Of a stretch of DNA of 64,000 nucleotides, positions 21,513-31,861 are shown piece by piece. The stretch comes from Triglochin maritima (Eukaryota; Streptophyta; Magnoliopsida; Alismatales; Juncaginaceae). The notes under the pieces were generated by a model. That model ran no database searches. It saw nothing but the letters and a program-made list of their open reading frames with translations, and was not told where the DNA came from. The stretch covers positions 10,642,501-10,706,500 of the forward strand of contig OY821787.1 of assembly GCA_963682175.1 (NCBI GenBank), given 5' to 3'. The translations under genes were made by a program, and so were the position numbers. How positions within the stretch are numbered: the first letter of the stretch is position 1; each line of letters starts with the position of its first letter.

Positions 21513-22579
21513 TGATTGACATCATTTCATTCTTTGACCTAAACAATGCTATGTTATGAGTTTTATGTTTAGTTTTCAGGAATAAATAGGTTTGAAGAGA
21601 TGAAGCAAAAAAGAACCCAAAACCTGGGAAAAAGGACTGAATTGTGAGATCTGGGGACTAAGATGCAAGGGAGAAGGACCTGAATGTAAGACAGAAGGAC
21701 CTAATAGCAAAACAGAATACTCCACACCATTATGGGGAGTATTTTAGCAATTCGATTCGGGTCGGAGCTCCAAGAAACCAAGTGAATGCATCCAAGACCA
21801 GCAAATATACCAAGAAAAGCCCACAACAAAAATGAGCAGGATCTCAACCATATAGACCGCCAATTGGCGGTCCATTTTGGCCTAAATCCGCTAAAATGTC
21901 TCCAGCACATGTTTTAGAGGATGTTTAGGCTATTTTTGGTATATGTTTAGTCCCACATCGGGGGATTGTCCCGGTTTGCCTTTTTCCATGGCTATAAATA
22001 GAACTCTTCACCTTCCATTGTAATCACTCCATATTTTAAGTGGCTATTCTTCCTACTAGAAGTGAGGCCTTGAAGCACACACTAAAGTAGGAGGATGCTA
22101 CTTTTAATGTGAGTCATTTTAAACATCTCTCATGCTTGTTTAGGTTCTGAAATAAACATCTTGCATATGTAAATGTTAATCAACTAAGTTGGTGAATAGA
22201 TTGATAGGTTTTGCCACAACATTTAGACACTTCCTATGCATGATAACACCACCTTAATTTGTGCTTAAAGAATGTGTTCAACACCCACCTCTTTGCTTGT
22301 GTGCACTCACTCCACCCCGTAGGGGTTTTCCCATATCTGTATTCCAGCATTCTTCTTTTGTTCTTAGCTTAGTTGTCATTTCATTGTTTGTTTCTTTCGT
22401 TCGCATTTCATACTTCTTAGCGTAGTTTAGTGTAGAGTAGCATAATCAATCTTTCTCCCCCAATTTTTGCCACTTGATTTCTGATAAACAAGAGGCTGCT
22501 CACCTCCCTGAGGACGACCCGTACTTGCCACCGCTTCATCGCGGCCGTGCACTTGCGGATTAAATAAAACGTTCAATCA
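21513..22579 (+). mobile_element. 5' LTR of the deleted Athila element
   Basis: It runs from TGATTGACATC to TTCAATCA (1067 bp) and is about 255 bp shorter than LTR C. The missing part lies just after GTGAGTCATTT (about 22120) and before the GCTTGTTTAGG block. A perfect U3 palindrome, GACCGCCAATTGGCGGTC, lies at 21855-21872, and a TATA box at 21992-22001. Confidence 0.9.
21992..22001 (+). promoter_or_regulatory. TATA box of the deleted Athila element
   Basis: CTATAAATAG is followed by AACTCTTCACC. It lies about 120 bp after the end of a perfect 18-bp palindrome. Confidence 0.65.
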
Positions 22580-22585
22580 AGTTTT

Positions 22586-22603
22586 TGGCGCCGTTGTCGG
22601 GGA
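22586..22603 (+). promoter_or_regulatory. tRNA-Asp-type primer binding site
   Basis: The site reads TGGCGCCGTTGTCGGGGA, with a single C-to-T change from the perfect complement of plant tRNA-Asp. AGTTTT lies between it and the LTR end. Confidence 0.85.
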
Positions 22604-23765
22604 GGTGACAGTCCAGACTCTTGTTTGGACGATTCAAGTGGATTTAATTTTTGTCTTGTAGTTTTCATTGTTTTAGGAGACCCACATTGAGAAGGGGAAG
22701 CATCTGGTGAAGTTTTAAGACGGTCTGAGAGAAGAAGACCGCCAATCAGGGGTCTACAACCGCCAACTGGCGGTCTGGTTGTTTCATTTCACCTCTAAAT
22801 TTCTGTGGAGTATTGCTTTATATGATATAGTGATCTGAGACTCGATTTGGCATGTTTTGACTTATAGTTTGTCCCCAGATCAATAATCAAACCTCCTTTA
22901 AGCAACTTGGACCCTAAAACTCAAAGCAAAAGATTAGGCATTCTTGTTGTTTAGGTCATGCATCATTTATGTCACTTAGGCATTTAGATTGTCTTTTATC
23001 TTAGCTTTATTTTCTGTTGCTGAGAGCTGGCGTGAGGTACGCACCTTCTACTCTCATTCATGCATTTCGTATGAACATGCATTAGTTAGTAGGAAGTGCA
23101 TTGAAACAAGTGTGAGTTGAGCGTTTGTTTGGAGAGTTGATTGCTAGATTAGGACTCCAAAACGCTACTAAGGAGGAGCTGTCCCATAAAAGATAAGGTG
23201 AGGGATTTCATCACCCTTTCCTTCGCCCCAAAAACCACACTAATCAAGAGCCTAATTTTAAAATCAAGTAGACATTGGCCTTAAGGAATTCAGACGCATT
23301 AGGAGAGTGATCCGGTCCCGACCGTCATGACCTGATCGGCGTTGCCCACTTTGTCGATAGTAGGAGAGACGAGATCCCCGGATCTTGGCTCACTTGCTGG
23401 GCTTTGTGGTCCTCGTCGTAGGGGGGTAAGGCGTGTTGAGGCCGTGTGACCTCGCAGTTAGGCGTCATCTTGTTGTAAGGACCTATAGCAACCTTAGTAT
23501 TGCTTGAGCCTTGTTTGCTTGTGTGCTTCTCCCTGTACCCATCCACCGTAGCATAAGGACTTCTTCCCTTCTCTCCTGAGTCATTCTTTCTCTCATGTGT
23601 TCCCCCGTCTTCTCCTCTACGCACATTCTTTGAAAAAGAAAAAAAAGAAAAAAAGGTTTTGGTTTGTGTGTGTGCACCTTTGTGTATGCTTTCGTGGACA
23701 CGAGACGAGAGGGGTCGTTTGAATACCAATCCTCGATACCAATCCTGTTGCAAACACCCACTCTC
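22604..23765 (+). other. Long non-coding leader of the deleted Athila element
   Basis: The leader holds a doubled palindromic motif (about 22739-22772, including ACCGCCAACTGGCGGT), the block ACTTGGACCCTAAAACTCAA also seen in F1, and about 600 bases homologous to the R1 leader at 3928-4480. An A-rich run lies at 23634-23655. No credible coding frame was found. Gag is deleted: the leader passes directly into protease sequence at about 23765. Confidence 0.7.
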
Positions 23766-24098
23766 AAATACCTTTGATTTTGGGTAGACCATTTCTGGCA
23801 ACCTCCAATGCCTTTATTAATTGTAGAAATGGTCTCATGAAGCTCTCATTCGGTAACATGAGTGCCGAGTTTCATGTGTTCAACTCTGGTAGGCAACAGG
23901 AACCCATGGATGAACCTTTAAATCTAAATCGCATCCGCCAATTGGAGAAAGCACCACAAAATCAACGAACACCCCTAACCCCAATGCAACCCGTTGAGAA
24001 TGTTCGTGGGCCCAGCGAAAACTCATTGCCTGTCTTTGCAATGCAACAAAGTGAGCTGACCTCGAACATTAATGTCAAAAGGGAGTCCCATTCTAAAT
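23766..24098 (+). pseudogene. Protease C-terminal fragment
   Basis: The frame starting at 23774 reads MILGRPFLATSNAFINCRNG and then LMKLSFGNMSAEFHVFN, the conserved segment that ends the Athila-type protease. A linker (RQQEPMDEPLNLNRI) follows. The active-site half of the protease is missing. The frame runs to the edge of the inverted repeat and stops. Confidence 0.82.
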
Positions 24099-24289
24099 GA
24101 CCTAAATGATGGTGGGAGGTCCTTGTTGGATGACTTGGGGAGAAGCCCCATTCTTAGTGATGCAAGTCTGCTGCATCCATCGAATGAGTTCCTCATGCTC
24201 ATTCGATGGATGCAGCAGACTTGCATCACTAAGAATGTGGCTTCTCCCCAAGTCATCCAACAAGGACCTCCCACCATCATTTAGGTCAT
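24097..24289 (+). repeat. Near-perfect inverted repeat, 92-bp arms, 9-base loop
   Basis: The left arm (24097-24188) and right arm (24198-24289) are reverse complements at 91 of 92 positions, around the loop TTCCTCATG. The one mismatch is in the CCCCATT/AATGTGG region (24146-24150 opposite 24235-24240). Both strands therefore show nearly the same open frame, which is an artefact of symmetry. The repeat sits between the protease remnant and the truncated 3' LTR, where the lost internal region should be. Confidence 0.95.
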
Positions 24290-24738
24290 CAAGCATCTTG
24301 TTTAGGTTTTGAAATAAACATCTTGCATATGTAAATGTTAATCAACTAAGTTGGTGAATAGATTGATAGGTTTTGCCACAACATTTAGACACTTCCTATG
24401 CATGATAACACCACCTTAATTTGTGCTTAAAGAATGTGTTCAACACCCACCTCTTTGCTTGTGTGCACTCACTCCATCCCTTAGGGGTTTTCCCATATCT
24501 GTATTCCAACATTCTTCTTTTGTTCTTAGCTTAGTTGTCATTTCATTGTTTGTTTCTTTCATTCGCATTTCATACTTAGCGTAGTTTAGTGTAGAGTAGC
24601 ATAATCAATCTTTCTCCCCCAATTTTTGCCACTTGATTTCTGATAAACAAGAGGCTGCTCACCTCCCTGAGGACGACCCGTACTTGCCACCGCTTCATCG
24701 CGGCCGTGCACTTGCGGTTTAAATAAAACGTTCAATCA
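24290..24738 (+). mobile_element. 3' LTR of the deleted Athila element, 5' truncated
   Basis: Only the last 450 bases remain. They match 22135-22579 closely, ending in TTCAATCA before AAGTT. U3, the palindrome and the TATA box are absent. Confidence 0.9.
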
Positions 24739-25095
24739 AAGTTCATCATCAAGGTTAGAACTATCCTTACATAGTTCCTCTTGAAAGTGAACATGCACGA
24801 ATTCTTCTACACAACTAGTTCTCTTGTTATAGACTCGATATGCTCTACTCCTACTCTTATATCCCAAAAATATGGCTTTATCGTATTTGGCATCAAAGTT
24901 GTCTATGTTATCCTTAGTATTGAGGACAAAACATTTTGAACTAAAGGCTCTAAAGTAAGAAATTTTCGGGGGTTTGCCAAACCAAAGTTCAAAAGGACTT
25001 GTTTAAATTTGGTCGAACCAATTCTCGATTAAGAATGTAACAAGTGGTGTTGACCGTTTCACATTAAAAGTACTTTGGTAAATCATTTTCACAGA
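24739..25095 (-). pseudogene. Sirevirus-like integrase C-terminal fragment
   Basis: The minus strand encodes PFELWFGKPPKISYFRAF, then KCFVLNTKDNIDNFDAKYD, then AIFLGYKSRSRAYRVYNKRT, the conserved copia segment after the integrase core. The next residues continue at 21512 beyond the Athila insertion. The catalytic core, protease and upstream half are missing. The sequence upstream (25096-25150) joins directly to gag, so a deletion of roughly 2 kb is inferred. Confidence 0.83.
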
Positions 25096-25099
25096 GCAT

Positions 25100-26095
25100 G
25101 GTTCTTGAAATTTCTTGAAGAATCGAATGATCCATCCCAAGTTGCCTTGATGGGCTTTTTTTCTTCTTTATCCCACCTCTCTTCTTTTGTACCTCCTTTC
25201 TTTTTCATCTTCTTTTATTTTTTTCTCTTTTCTTTTCCTGGAACTTGATTGAGGGACAATTTTTCTTCACATGCCTAACTTTGTTACATTCATAACAAAT
25301 TGGATCTTTGGAACTTTCTCCTTCATTCCTTTTCTTTCTTTGGAATTTTCTTTCACCCAACGCTTCTTGACCTCTTGACCATCATTGCAAGTTCCTCAGC
25401 ACTTTCCTCACTATCAAACCTTTTGGATTCAATGCTAGCTTTGAGAGCTATTGCCTTTTCTTTCTTTTTGGTACTCTCCTCTCTTTTCTCTCATTCATTT
25501 GGATATCATTAGCCATAAGGCTACCGATGAGGTCCTCTATCGATAAAGTGCTGAGATTTGAGCCTCCTCAATGGTAGTCGTCTTTTATCCCAATGACCTC
25601 AGAGAGCAAACTATTCTCTGCATGTTGTCACTCTCATTCACCTTATTATCAATAATTTTCGAATTGTTAGTAATCTCAGTGAAGCTAGTGTTCATATTTA
25701 CGTTCAAATATATCAACCCTAGTTTCTTTCATTCTAGATGATCCTTCATAATGAGCTTCAAGCAATTTCCATATGTCATAAGCGGTATCACATCCGCTAA
25801 TTCTACCGTATTCTTGAGTATCCACTCTACATGCAAATATGTTCATAAGTCTAGCATTCATTTTGGCATTAACAATTACATTGTCGGTTAATGTTGCTAA
25901 TTCTTCATTAGTGGGTGGAACATATTTAACACCAAGGAATATACACATTTTGAAGGAGATAGATTGGATGTAAATTCTCATTCTATTTTTCCAATGGGCA
26001 TAATTATCACCGGTAAGCAAATGGTCAAGTAGTAGCTAATCATTCCCTAAGTTGATTAGTGTTACTCTCTATGGCTAAATGAACTAAATGAGTAA
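25100..26095 (-). pseudogene. Sirevirus-like gag pseudogene
   Basis: The longest frame (26020-25685) begins MLTGDNYAHWKNRMRIYIQS and includes YGRISGCDTAYDIWKLLEAH, typical of the copia gag (UBN2-like) domain. After stops, a Lys-rich segment and a degenerate zinc knuckle CYECNKVRHVKKNC (near 25270) follow; the usual Gly before His is replaced by Arg. It is homologous to the gag at 18030-19793 but more decayed. Confidence 0.82.
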
Positions 26096-26101
26096 ACCTA
26101 T

Positions 26102-26113
26102 GCTTTGATACCA
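26102..26113 (-). promoter_or_regulatory. Initiator-Met-type primer site of the old Sirevirus element
   Basis: The minus strand reads TGGTATCAAAGC, one base different from the standard TGGTATCAGAGC. It sits two bases from the LTR start at 26116, the same geometry as in the pol-less element. Confidence 0.78.
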
Positions 26114-26115
26114 AA

Positions 26116-27472
26116 TGAAAGTTAGGTCGATCACTAATCTAGAGGGGTGAATACATTATTTGCTAATTTCGCTAAACAATTCACAATTAAAAAATTGAAA
26201 TTACAAACCACAAGTTAACTCTAGAGATTTTATAGAGGTGCGATTATACTACCATGAACTAGTCATCTCCTCAAGTTCTGATCGCCCCACCAATCCCTAC
26301 TACAGAATTCACTAATCTCTTCGTTCCGGGTCAAAGATAAACCCTCTTACAAATGGAGCCTTGCAAACAACATTGTCATGCTTGAATTGCCTCTCACAAT
26401 TTCTTGAATTGCCTCTCACAACCCAAGAGGGAGCTTCCTCGAAGCTTTACGATACAATGGAATGTGATGAAAGTTGTTGAACTCTAACTTGAATGCACTC
26501 AAAGGATGAGAATTGAACTTGGAGTGAATTGATTGAAGTTTGAGAGTTTTTGGAGCTTTGAATACGTGGATTTGGAAAGCACAAGAGTATGAAAGATTTT
26601 TGGCAAGTAAAGTATTATTGATTGTATCTCTTAAATGAAGCTTTTATAGACTTCAAAGCAAATAGAGCCGTTATGTCGTGTTTATGAAATTTGGACCAAT
26701 GAGAAGCAAGATGGGAGTTAAGCTCGCACAGACTTCTGACTCAGTTTGGTCGACTGTGTAAGCTAGGAACGATCCTCCGAACCAAGATAGTTGGCTTGGT
26801 CAGAATGAAGCATTCGGTTGATCGAATATTATTCGGATAACCGTTCACCAACTTCCAGTAATTTTGTTCATCTAATTTCGACCAATTAAATTTGGTTCAC
26901 TAAATAAAGGTCAGTTCACCGTACGAAGCTGGACAATAAGGAATGGTTGGGCCCTGATTAATCGAGTTCGGTCAACCAAAGGAAATTAGGATGGACGAAA
27001 TAAGAACGGGTTTTCCGCTAACAGTTATGCCTCAAATGTTGGTAAAGAACAACGTTCATATGCCAGATGGAAAGAACCGTTGCGCACTAATGACCAACAA
27101 AGGATTCGGTCGACCAGGTACGGATCGGTAGACTATTTAGGGATATTTCAAAAGTGTGTCACTAGACGACAAAAGATAAATCCGTTGAAAATTTTCAATG
27201 GATTTGTTGTCACGTGGACCAATAGGATTTGGTCTTTAGGATTAAAAACATAGGATGACTTTGGATGACCGATCCAGGTTCGGTAGACCGAATCAAGAAT
27301 TCCAAGGAAGGTTTGAATGCTACTGAGTAAATGGGAATGGTTCACTGATCCATGTTCAAATGTTCAAATCAAAAGTTTCAGGAATGGTCTGAATGCTATT
27401 GATTAGATGGGAACGGTTCACTGAAGGGTAATCGATTGTCAGTTTGAAACAATATCGGTAGATCGAGGAGAA
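26116..27472 (-). mobile_element. LTR of the old Sirevirus element, main part
   Basis: This is the 3' 1357 bases (sense) of an LTR; the remaining 140 bases lie at 37219-37358, beyond the Angela insertion. The total of about 1497 bp is similar to the 1467-1488 bp LTRs of the pol-less relative. Its U3 shows many decayed palindromes (for example CGGTTGATCG, CGGTAGACCG, CGGTCAACC) and almost no intact CGGTCGACCG, as expected for an old copy. Confidence 0.78.
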
Positions 27473-29524
27473 TGAAGGGAATGTGTTCTAAAAGTTTTAC
27501 GTTTAAATGTCAATTATTATGAATTGAATGAGAAATCATTTTGTTCCTTGTTTATGTTATTCGTCTTTTAGAAGTGTTAAGGAAGATGCTCTTGGTCCTT
27601 AACCGTAGAGCTCTAAAAGATATTGGTTTACATAAAACAAAAGATATTTGCAATCATGGTAATTAACATGGGACATTAATTACCGGGTTAAGATTGTCGT
27701 GTTTGGTCATAGATCGTTGTAGCTCTACAAGTGAGTGACAACACGGGTATGCAAAAGAGGAAAATATTACTTTTGTATACTGAATAGACCTAATAAGTAA
27801 AATATTATAGAAATGTGTTTCTGTGTCATTAATATTTTACTGTGTCTTTGGTCCTTTGATATGAGACTTATATCTGATCACTTAAGGAATACTTAATTAG
27901 ATCAGTGTCATGAACTATCGATAAGTGTAGTGTAAAGGCATTGGTTGGTTAAGTACAACTTTTGTTGGAGAAGATAGTTAGTCAAAAGACTATCATTGCC
28001 CCTCTTAATTGAGTGATGATATTAGTGGGCCCCTTGATAAAGCAAAGTTATAATGTGCACAATGTGATTTGAGTTAAGTCACATATTTATAACTAGCTTA
28101 AAGAGATCAAGAAATGAATACTAATACAAAGATGACACAATACTACTTTGTGTGTATTCTTAATATCATGAGACAAGGGACGGACACAAGTGGTGCACTC
28201 CATCACTAAATGGATCGGGTTTTGGTTCGAGTGGAATTAAGACATCTAACTAATTGGGAGCTATAATGTGTAGCTAGATACCGCTTATAGCTTGTGATAT
28301 TAAGCTCTTAATATCACTGCCAACTTAGTTTAGATCCTCCCATAGGTCACACCGCAAAACTGGGAAACAAGAAATGGGGATTTTGAGTTCATAAGATGTG
28401 TCGGGTTTCATGTAGAAAATATGACACATGGGGTGAACAAGCAAAATCAAAATTATGTTGTGATTAATAACATAATTAGAATCTAAATAAAATTCATATG
28501 TGACGTAAATATTATGGGGTGTAATGATTGATCATTGCATAGGATAATATGTTACATAAGTTGTTAATTTACTACTAATCCCGAAATCTCAAATTTTGTA
28601 GGGGTTAAACCGAAATTTGACAAGTCTGCAAAACAATGCTCCAACGGTCGACCGGTTAGCAGCAAACGGTCGACCGATCGGGCACGGTCGACCGGACGTG
28701 TCTCAACCGATAACAGGGAATTTTCATATGTTCGAACGGTCGACCGAAAGTAATCGGTCGGTCGACCGAACATTGCGATGGAATAATTCCTGTTACGAAT
28801 GGTCGACCGAGTTATTGAACGGTCGACCGAAACATGGTTCGAGCGGTCGATCGAACCTCCAAACGGTCGACCGGTCCAGACGGTTTTCAGCAGAATTAAT
28901 TTAAGAATTAATTAGATCATGCATGGAATTGGTCCATAATTGATTTAATTCGTGGTTAATATTATTTATTATTAAATAATAGATGGTTAGATGGAATTTT
29001 GCATGAAATCATGGGCAAGAGGTTGCACATGAATAGGTAATTTGGAGAGAACTTATAAATACAAGTTTATCTCATTACCTCATTAATTATTTCATTGCTT
29101 TCTCATGCAAAAATTCTCTCTCCATAATTCTCCACGAAAATTCCTTAATTCTTAAGTTTAGTTTTAGTTCTTAAGAGATCATCTTCTCAAGGGAATTAAA
29201 GAGGGGTTAGTAATTGGATTCTAAACCCTATCGGAGATTGAGAGACTAGCTTCCCTCTCTCCGATCTTGTTTAGAGTTTGGTGAATACTCGGAGGCATCC
29301 GGCGCAGCGAGAAGCATCCCCAACGTCTCCGAATCTTCAAGAAGTTTTAGAGAACTTCTAGGTATGAATTTCGGAGCCCATATTTATTTTAATAAAGTTT
29401 TGAAATTAGTTATTGAAACAAATTGATGCATGCATGAAATAAATCATAGAAAATTGTAAATTGATCCTTATTGTGCATAAAAATTTCGAAAATAAATATG
29501 TACAATTATACATGAAATCCTACA
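27473..29524 (+). mobile_element. 5' LTR of forward Angela-like element
   Basis: It runs from TGAAGGGAATG to AAATCCTACA (2052 bp). Eight CGGTCGACCG copies or one-base variants lie at 28645-28873, and the TATA box CTTATAAATAC at 29052-29062, followed by a C/T-rich start region (CATTGCTTTCTCATG). Confidence 0.93.
29052..29062 (+). promoter_or_regulatory. TATA box of Angela-like 5' LTR
   Basis: CTTATAAATAC lies about 180 bp downstream of the palindrome cluster. The same motif occurs at 36741-36751 in the 3' LTR. Confidence 0.7.
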
Positions 29525-29525
29525 G

Positions 29526-29537
29526 TGGTATCAGAGC
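29526..29537 (+). promoter_or_regulatory. Initiator-Met-type primer binding site (Angela)
   Basis: TGGTATCAGAGC lies one base after the LTR end, the standard copia minus-strand primer site. Confidence 0.92.
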
Positions 29538-31051
29538 ATAGGGTTCAATTTTCTCATGATTTAGGGCTGTAAAAGAATTTAGTTTACCACCTAGGATTTA
29601 AACAATTCGATTTTCCGGTTTTTTCGGTCTATGAATGTTTGTTGATATAATTCTCCATAATAATTCGTTCTGAATGTTTTAAGTGTTTTAAAACATGCCA
29701 TGTAATTATTAGAATTAAGATTTAGACATTTTTCTAACTTGCAATAATTTCGTTTTAAGTATAAACGATTATTTTGTAAGAGAATCAACAAAACCGAAAA
29801 ACTACGATTCATCTTTCCATTGGAAATTGGATGGACAGCGGTTCATAATTAATTTTTGAACTATGGATGCATGAAAAATGTTTTTAATGGATTTCAAAAT
29901 GTTTTTCAAAGAATTGTTTGTGATTCTAGATGCTTGATAAACTAGGGTGGATAGTTTATAGCGATATTACGTGCATGGATGCTTGAGTTCTTTTTGCAGG
30001 AATTGTGAGTTTATATGTTCCAAATCAGCGCCTATGAATGTTTATAATTGTTATAATACAGGGGCTTATGTATGTAAAAGCCAAATTCTCTATTTCCATC
30101 TGTTAGATAGTTGCATGTGCATATGAGAGGTTTTACATAGGACTTGCACTAGTCGGTTTTTATCGAATGTGAGGAGCATGTTTATTTTCTGTAAAATCTA
30201 CATCTCCGGTGCAAGAGGAAGTCGCCGCTGTAGCGCATCGATCGAGGATCGAAGATCAGGGATCGAGGATCGAAGGGAACATATAAACTCACACGATGTT
30301 GATTGTGTGAATGTTTAATTTCTGTTATTATCTTGCTATGGATGTGATGAATGTGTTGAATGTTAGGATGTGTATGATTAATAATATGCATGATAACCTA
30401 AAATTCTAAATCACATGTCAAATTGTCCAAACAAAAATTAAGAATAAATTTCCTTCTTATTTCATCCACTAGCAGCCATTGATCGAGGGATACTCTGCTC
30501 GCCCTTAGCGGGAGATAGCTCCCTCCATCTTTGGGAATAGTGGGAGATATAATGGTTGTCTGTTGTTGTGCCACAATTAAATATATGAGGTGTGTTTCAC
30601 CCTAGTGAACCCCAAGTATGTTTAGTTGTGAATACAATGGATAAACGTATCTCGTATCAAATGAAAATAAGTTTTCTTAACATTACCTAGAGCCCTCGCT
30701 CGGTTTTGAGAAAAAGTTTTTCTTACGAGGATAGGTCACATTCCCTCATAAATAAAACGACAAGAGTCACAAGAGTTTGAAGATGCTAAATGTTGCTAAA
30801 ATTCAAAAAGGTTGTGATTAGAAAATGTTTTCTTACCTTGATATTGTAATGTATTCGATAGCCCTTAGGTAGTCTATATTACGATTGATGGGATCTTGGA
30901 TTGTTACATTTATGGGGAATTTTTTTTATTTGCAACATTTACATTTATATTCAATATATATGCATGTGTATTAAAACATAAAATTGGCATTAAAATCCTA
31001 TATGATTTATTTTGTAGAAAAGTGTCGAACATCCAACCTATCGTACGATCC
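29538..31051 (+). other. Leader of forward Angela-like element
   Basis: This is about 1.5 kb of AT-rich sequence without a supported gene. A short repeat of GATCGAGGATCGAAG lies at about 30241-30272. The sequence TTTTGTAG just before the gag region (31011-31018) resembles a splice acceptor, but no donor could be established. The reverse Angela element has a leader about half as long that aligns around GGTGCAAGAGGAAG (30209). Confidence 0.55.
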
Positions 31052-31861
31052 ATGATAGAAAAACACCCTTTAGCGAATGATGGCTCAAACTTCATTAGTT
31101 GGCAACTCAAACTCAACATCGTGTTAAAGTTTGAGAAATTGTCTCACATTTTGGAAGGTCCAATCCCAAAGTGGAATGAGAGATTAACCGATGAAGAGAA
31201 AGAGGCTAAGGCCAAGTGGGAAGACCAAGAGAACCAAGTTTACGGTCTTATGCTAGCATCCATGGGTGACTCGCTTCAAGCGAAATACTTGGATTCAAAA
31301 CCCAAGAAGACCATGGAGGCTTTATCAAAGATGTTCATGGATAGTGCCCGAAAGGAGCGCTATAAGACCACCATAGCACTCACAAGGTGCCATATGGCGG
31401 AGGGAACATCAGTATCCATGCATTTTCTCACGATGCAAGGGTACCTTGAGAAGTTGGCAAAGCTCTATTCACCAATGCCCGAGGACATTGCTGAAGATAT
31501 GATTCATGGCTCTCTAGCCCCGTCCTTTAAGGACTTTGTGATGCACTACCACGTGCGTGAAAAAGGGGTGAGTCTTGAGGAGCTTCACAACGCTCTCAAA
31601 ACTACTCAAGTTGACATGGGCAAGGGTAGGGACAAGCAAGTCCTTGCCGTCCATGGAAGGAGCCAAAAGATTGGTAAAGGAAAGGGCAAATCTACCAAAA
31701 GTGGTTCAATCAAGAGCAAGGGAGTAGGAGGTGCTCGTGCGAGTGCCTCAAGGGGGAAATCTTAGAAATCTCCAACTCCCAATACGGAGTGCTTTCACTG
31801 CGGTGAAAAAGGACACATCCGACCAAATTGCCCCAAGTACAAGGAAGACCTTGACAACGGA
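31052..31861 (+). pseudogene. Angela-like gag, one nonsense codon
   Basis: The frame is open from 30896. The Met at 31052 (MIEKHPLANDGSNFISWQLK) is a plausible start, because homology with the reverse element begins at GSNFISWQ. Gag core motifs include WEDQENQVYGLMLASMGDSL and SARKERYKTTIALTRCHMAE. A TAG at 31763-31765 replaces a Leu codon. A zinc knuckle CFHCGEKGHIRPNC (CX2CX4HX4C) follows at about 31791-31832, leading in frame into protease. With the stop, particle assembly and Gag-Pol synthesis would fail. Confidence 0.9.

Larger units (their letters stand above)
21513..24738 (+). mobile_element. Deleted Athila-like element with AAGTT target duplication
   Basis: This forward element of 3226 bp is flanked by perfect 5-bp repeats AAGTT (21508-21512 and 24739-24743). 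It comprises an internally deleted 5' LTR, tRNA-Asp primer site, leader, a protease fragment, a 92-bp inverted repeat and a 5'-truncated 3' LTR. Gag, RT and integrase are missing. The flanking copia frame is continuous when the element and one AAGTT are removed, which confirms the boundaries. Confidence 0.93.

Noticed and set aside
24106..24312. Mirror-image open frames on both strands across 24072-24312
   Set aside because: They arise because the inverted repeat makes both strands nearly identical. No domain is present.
28617..28904. 95-residue open frame with repeated VDR motifs, also at 36246-36593
   Set aside because: It is produced by translating the repeated CGGTCGACCG palindromes in U3. 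No protein evidence.
30896..31051. Upstream extension of Angela gag starting at 30896
   Set aside because: The extra 52 residues are hydrophobic and have no counterpart in the reverse copy, so the Met at 31052 was preferred.
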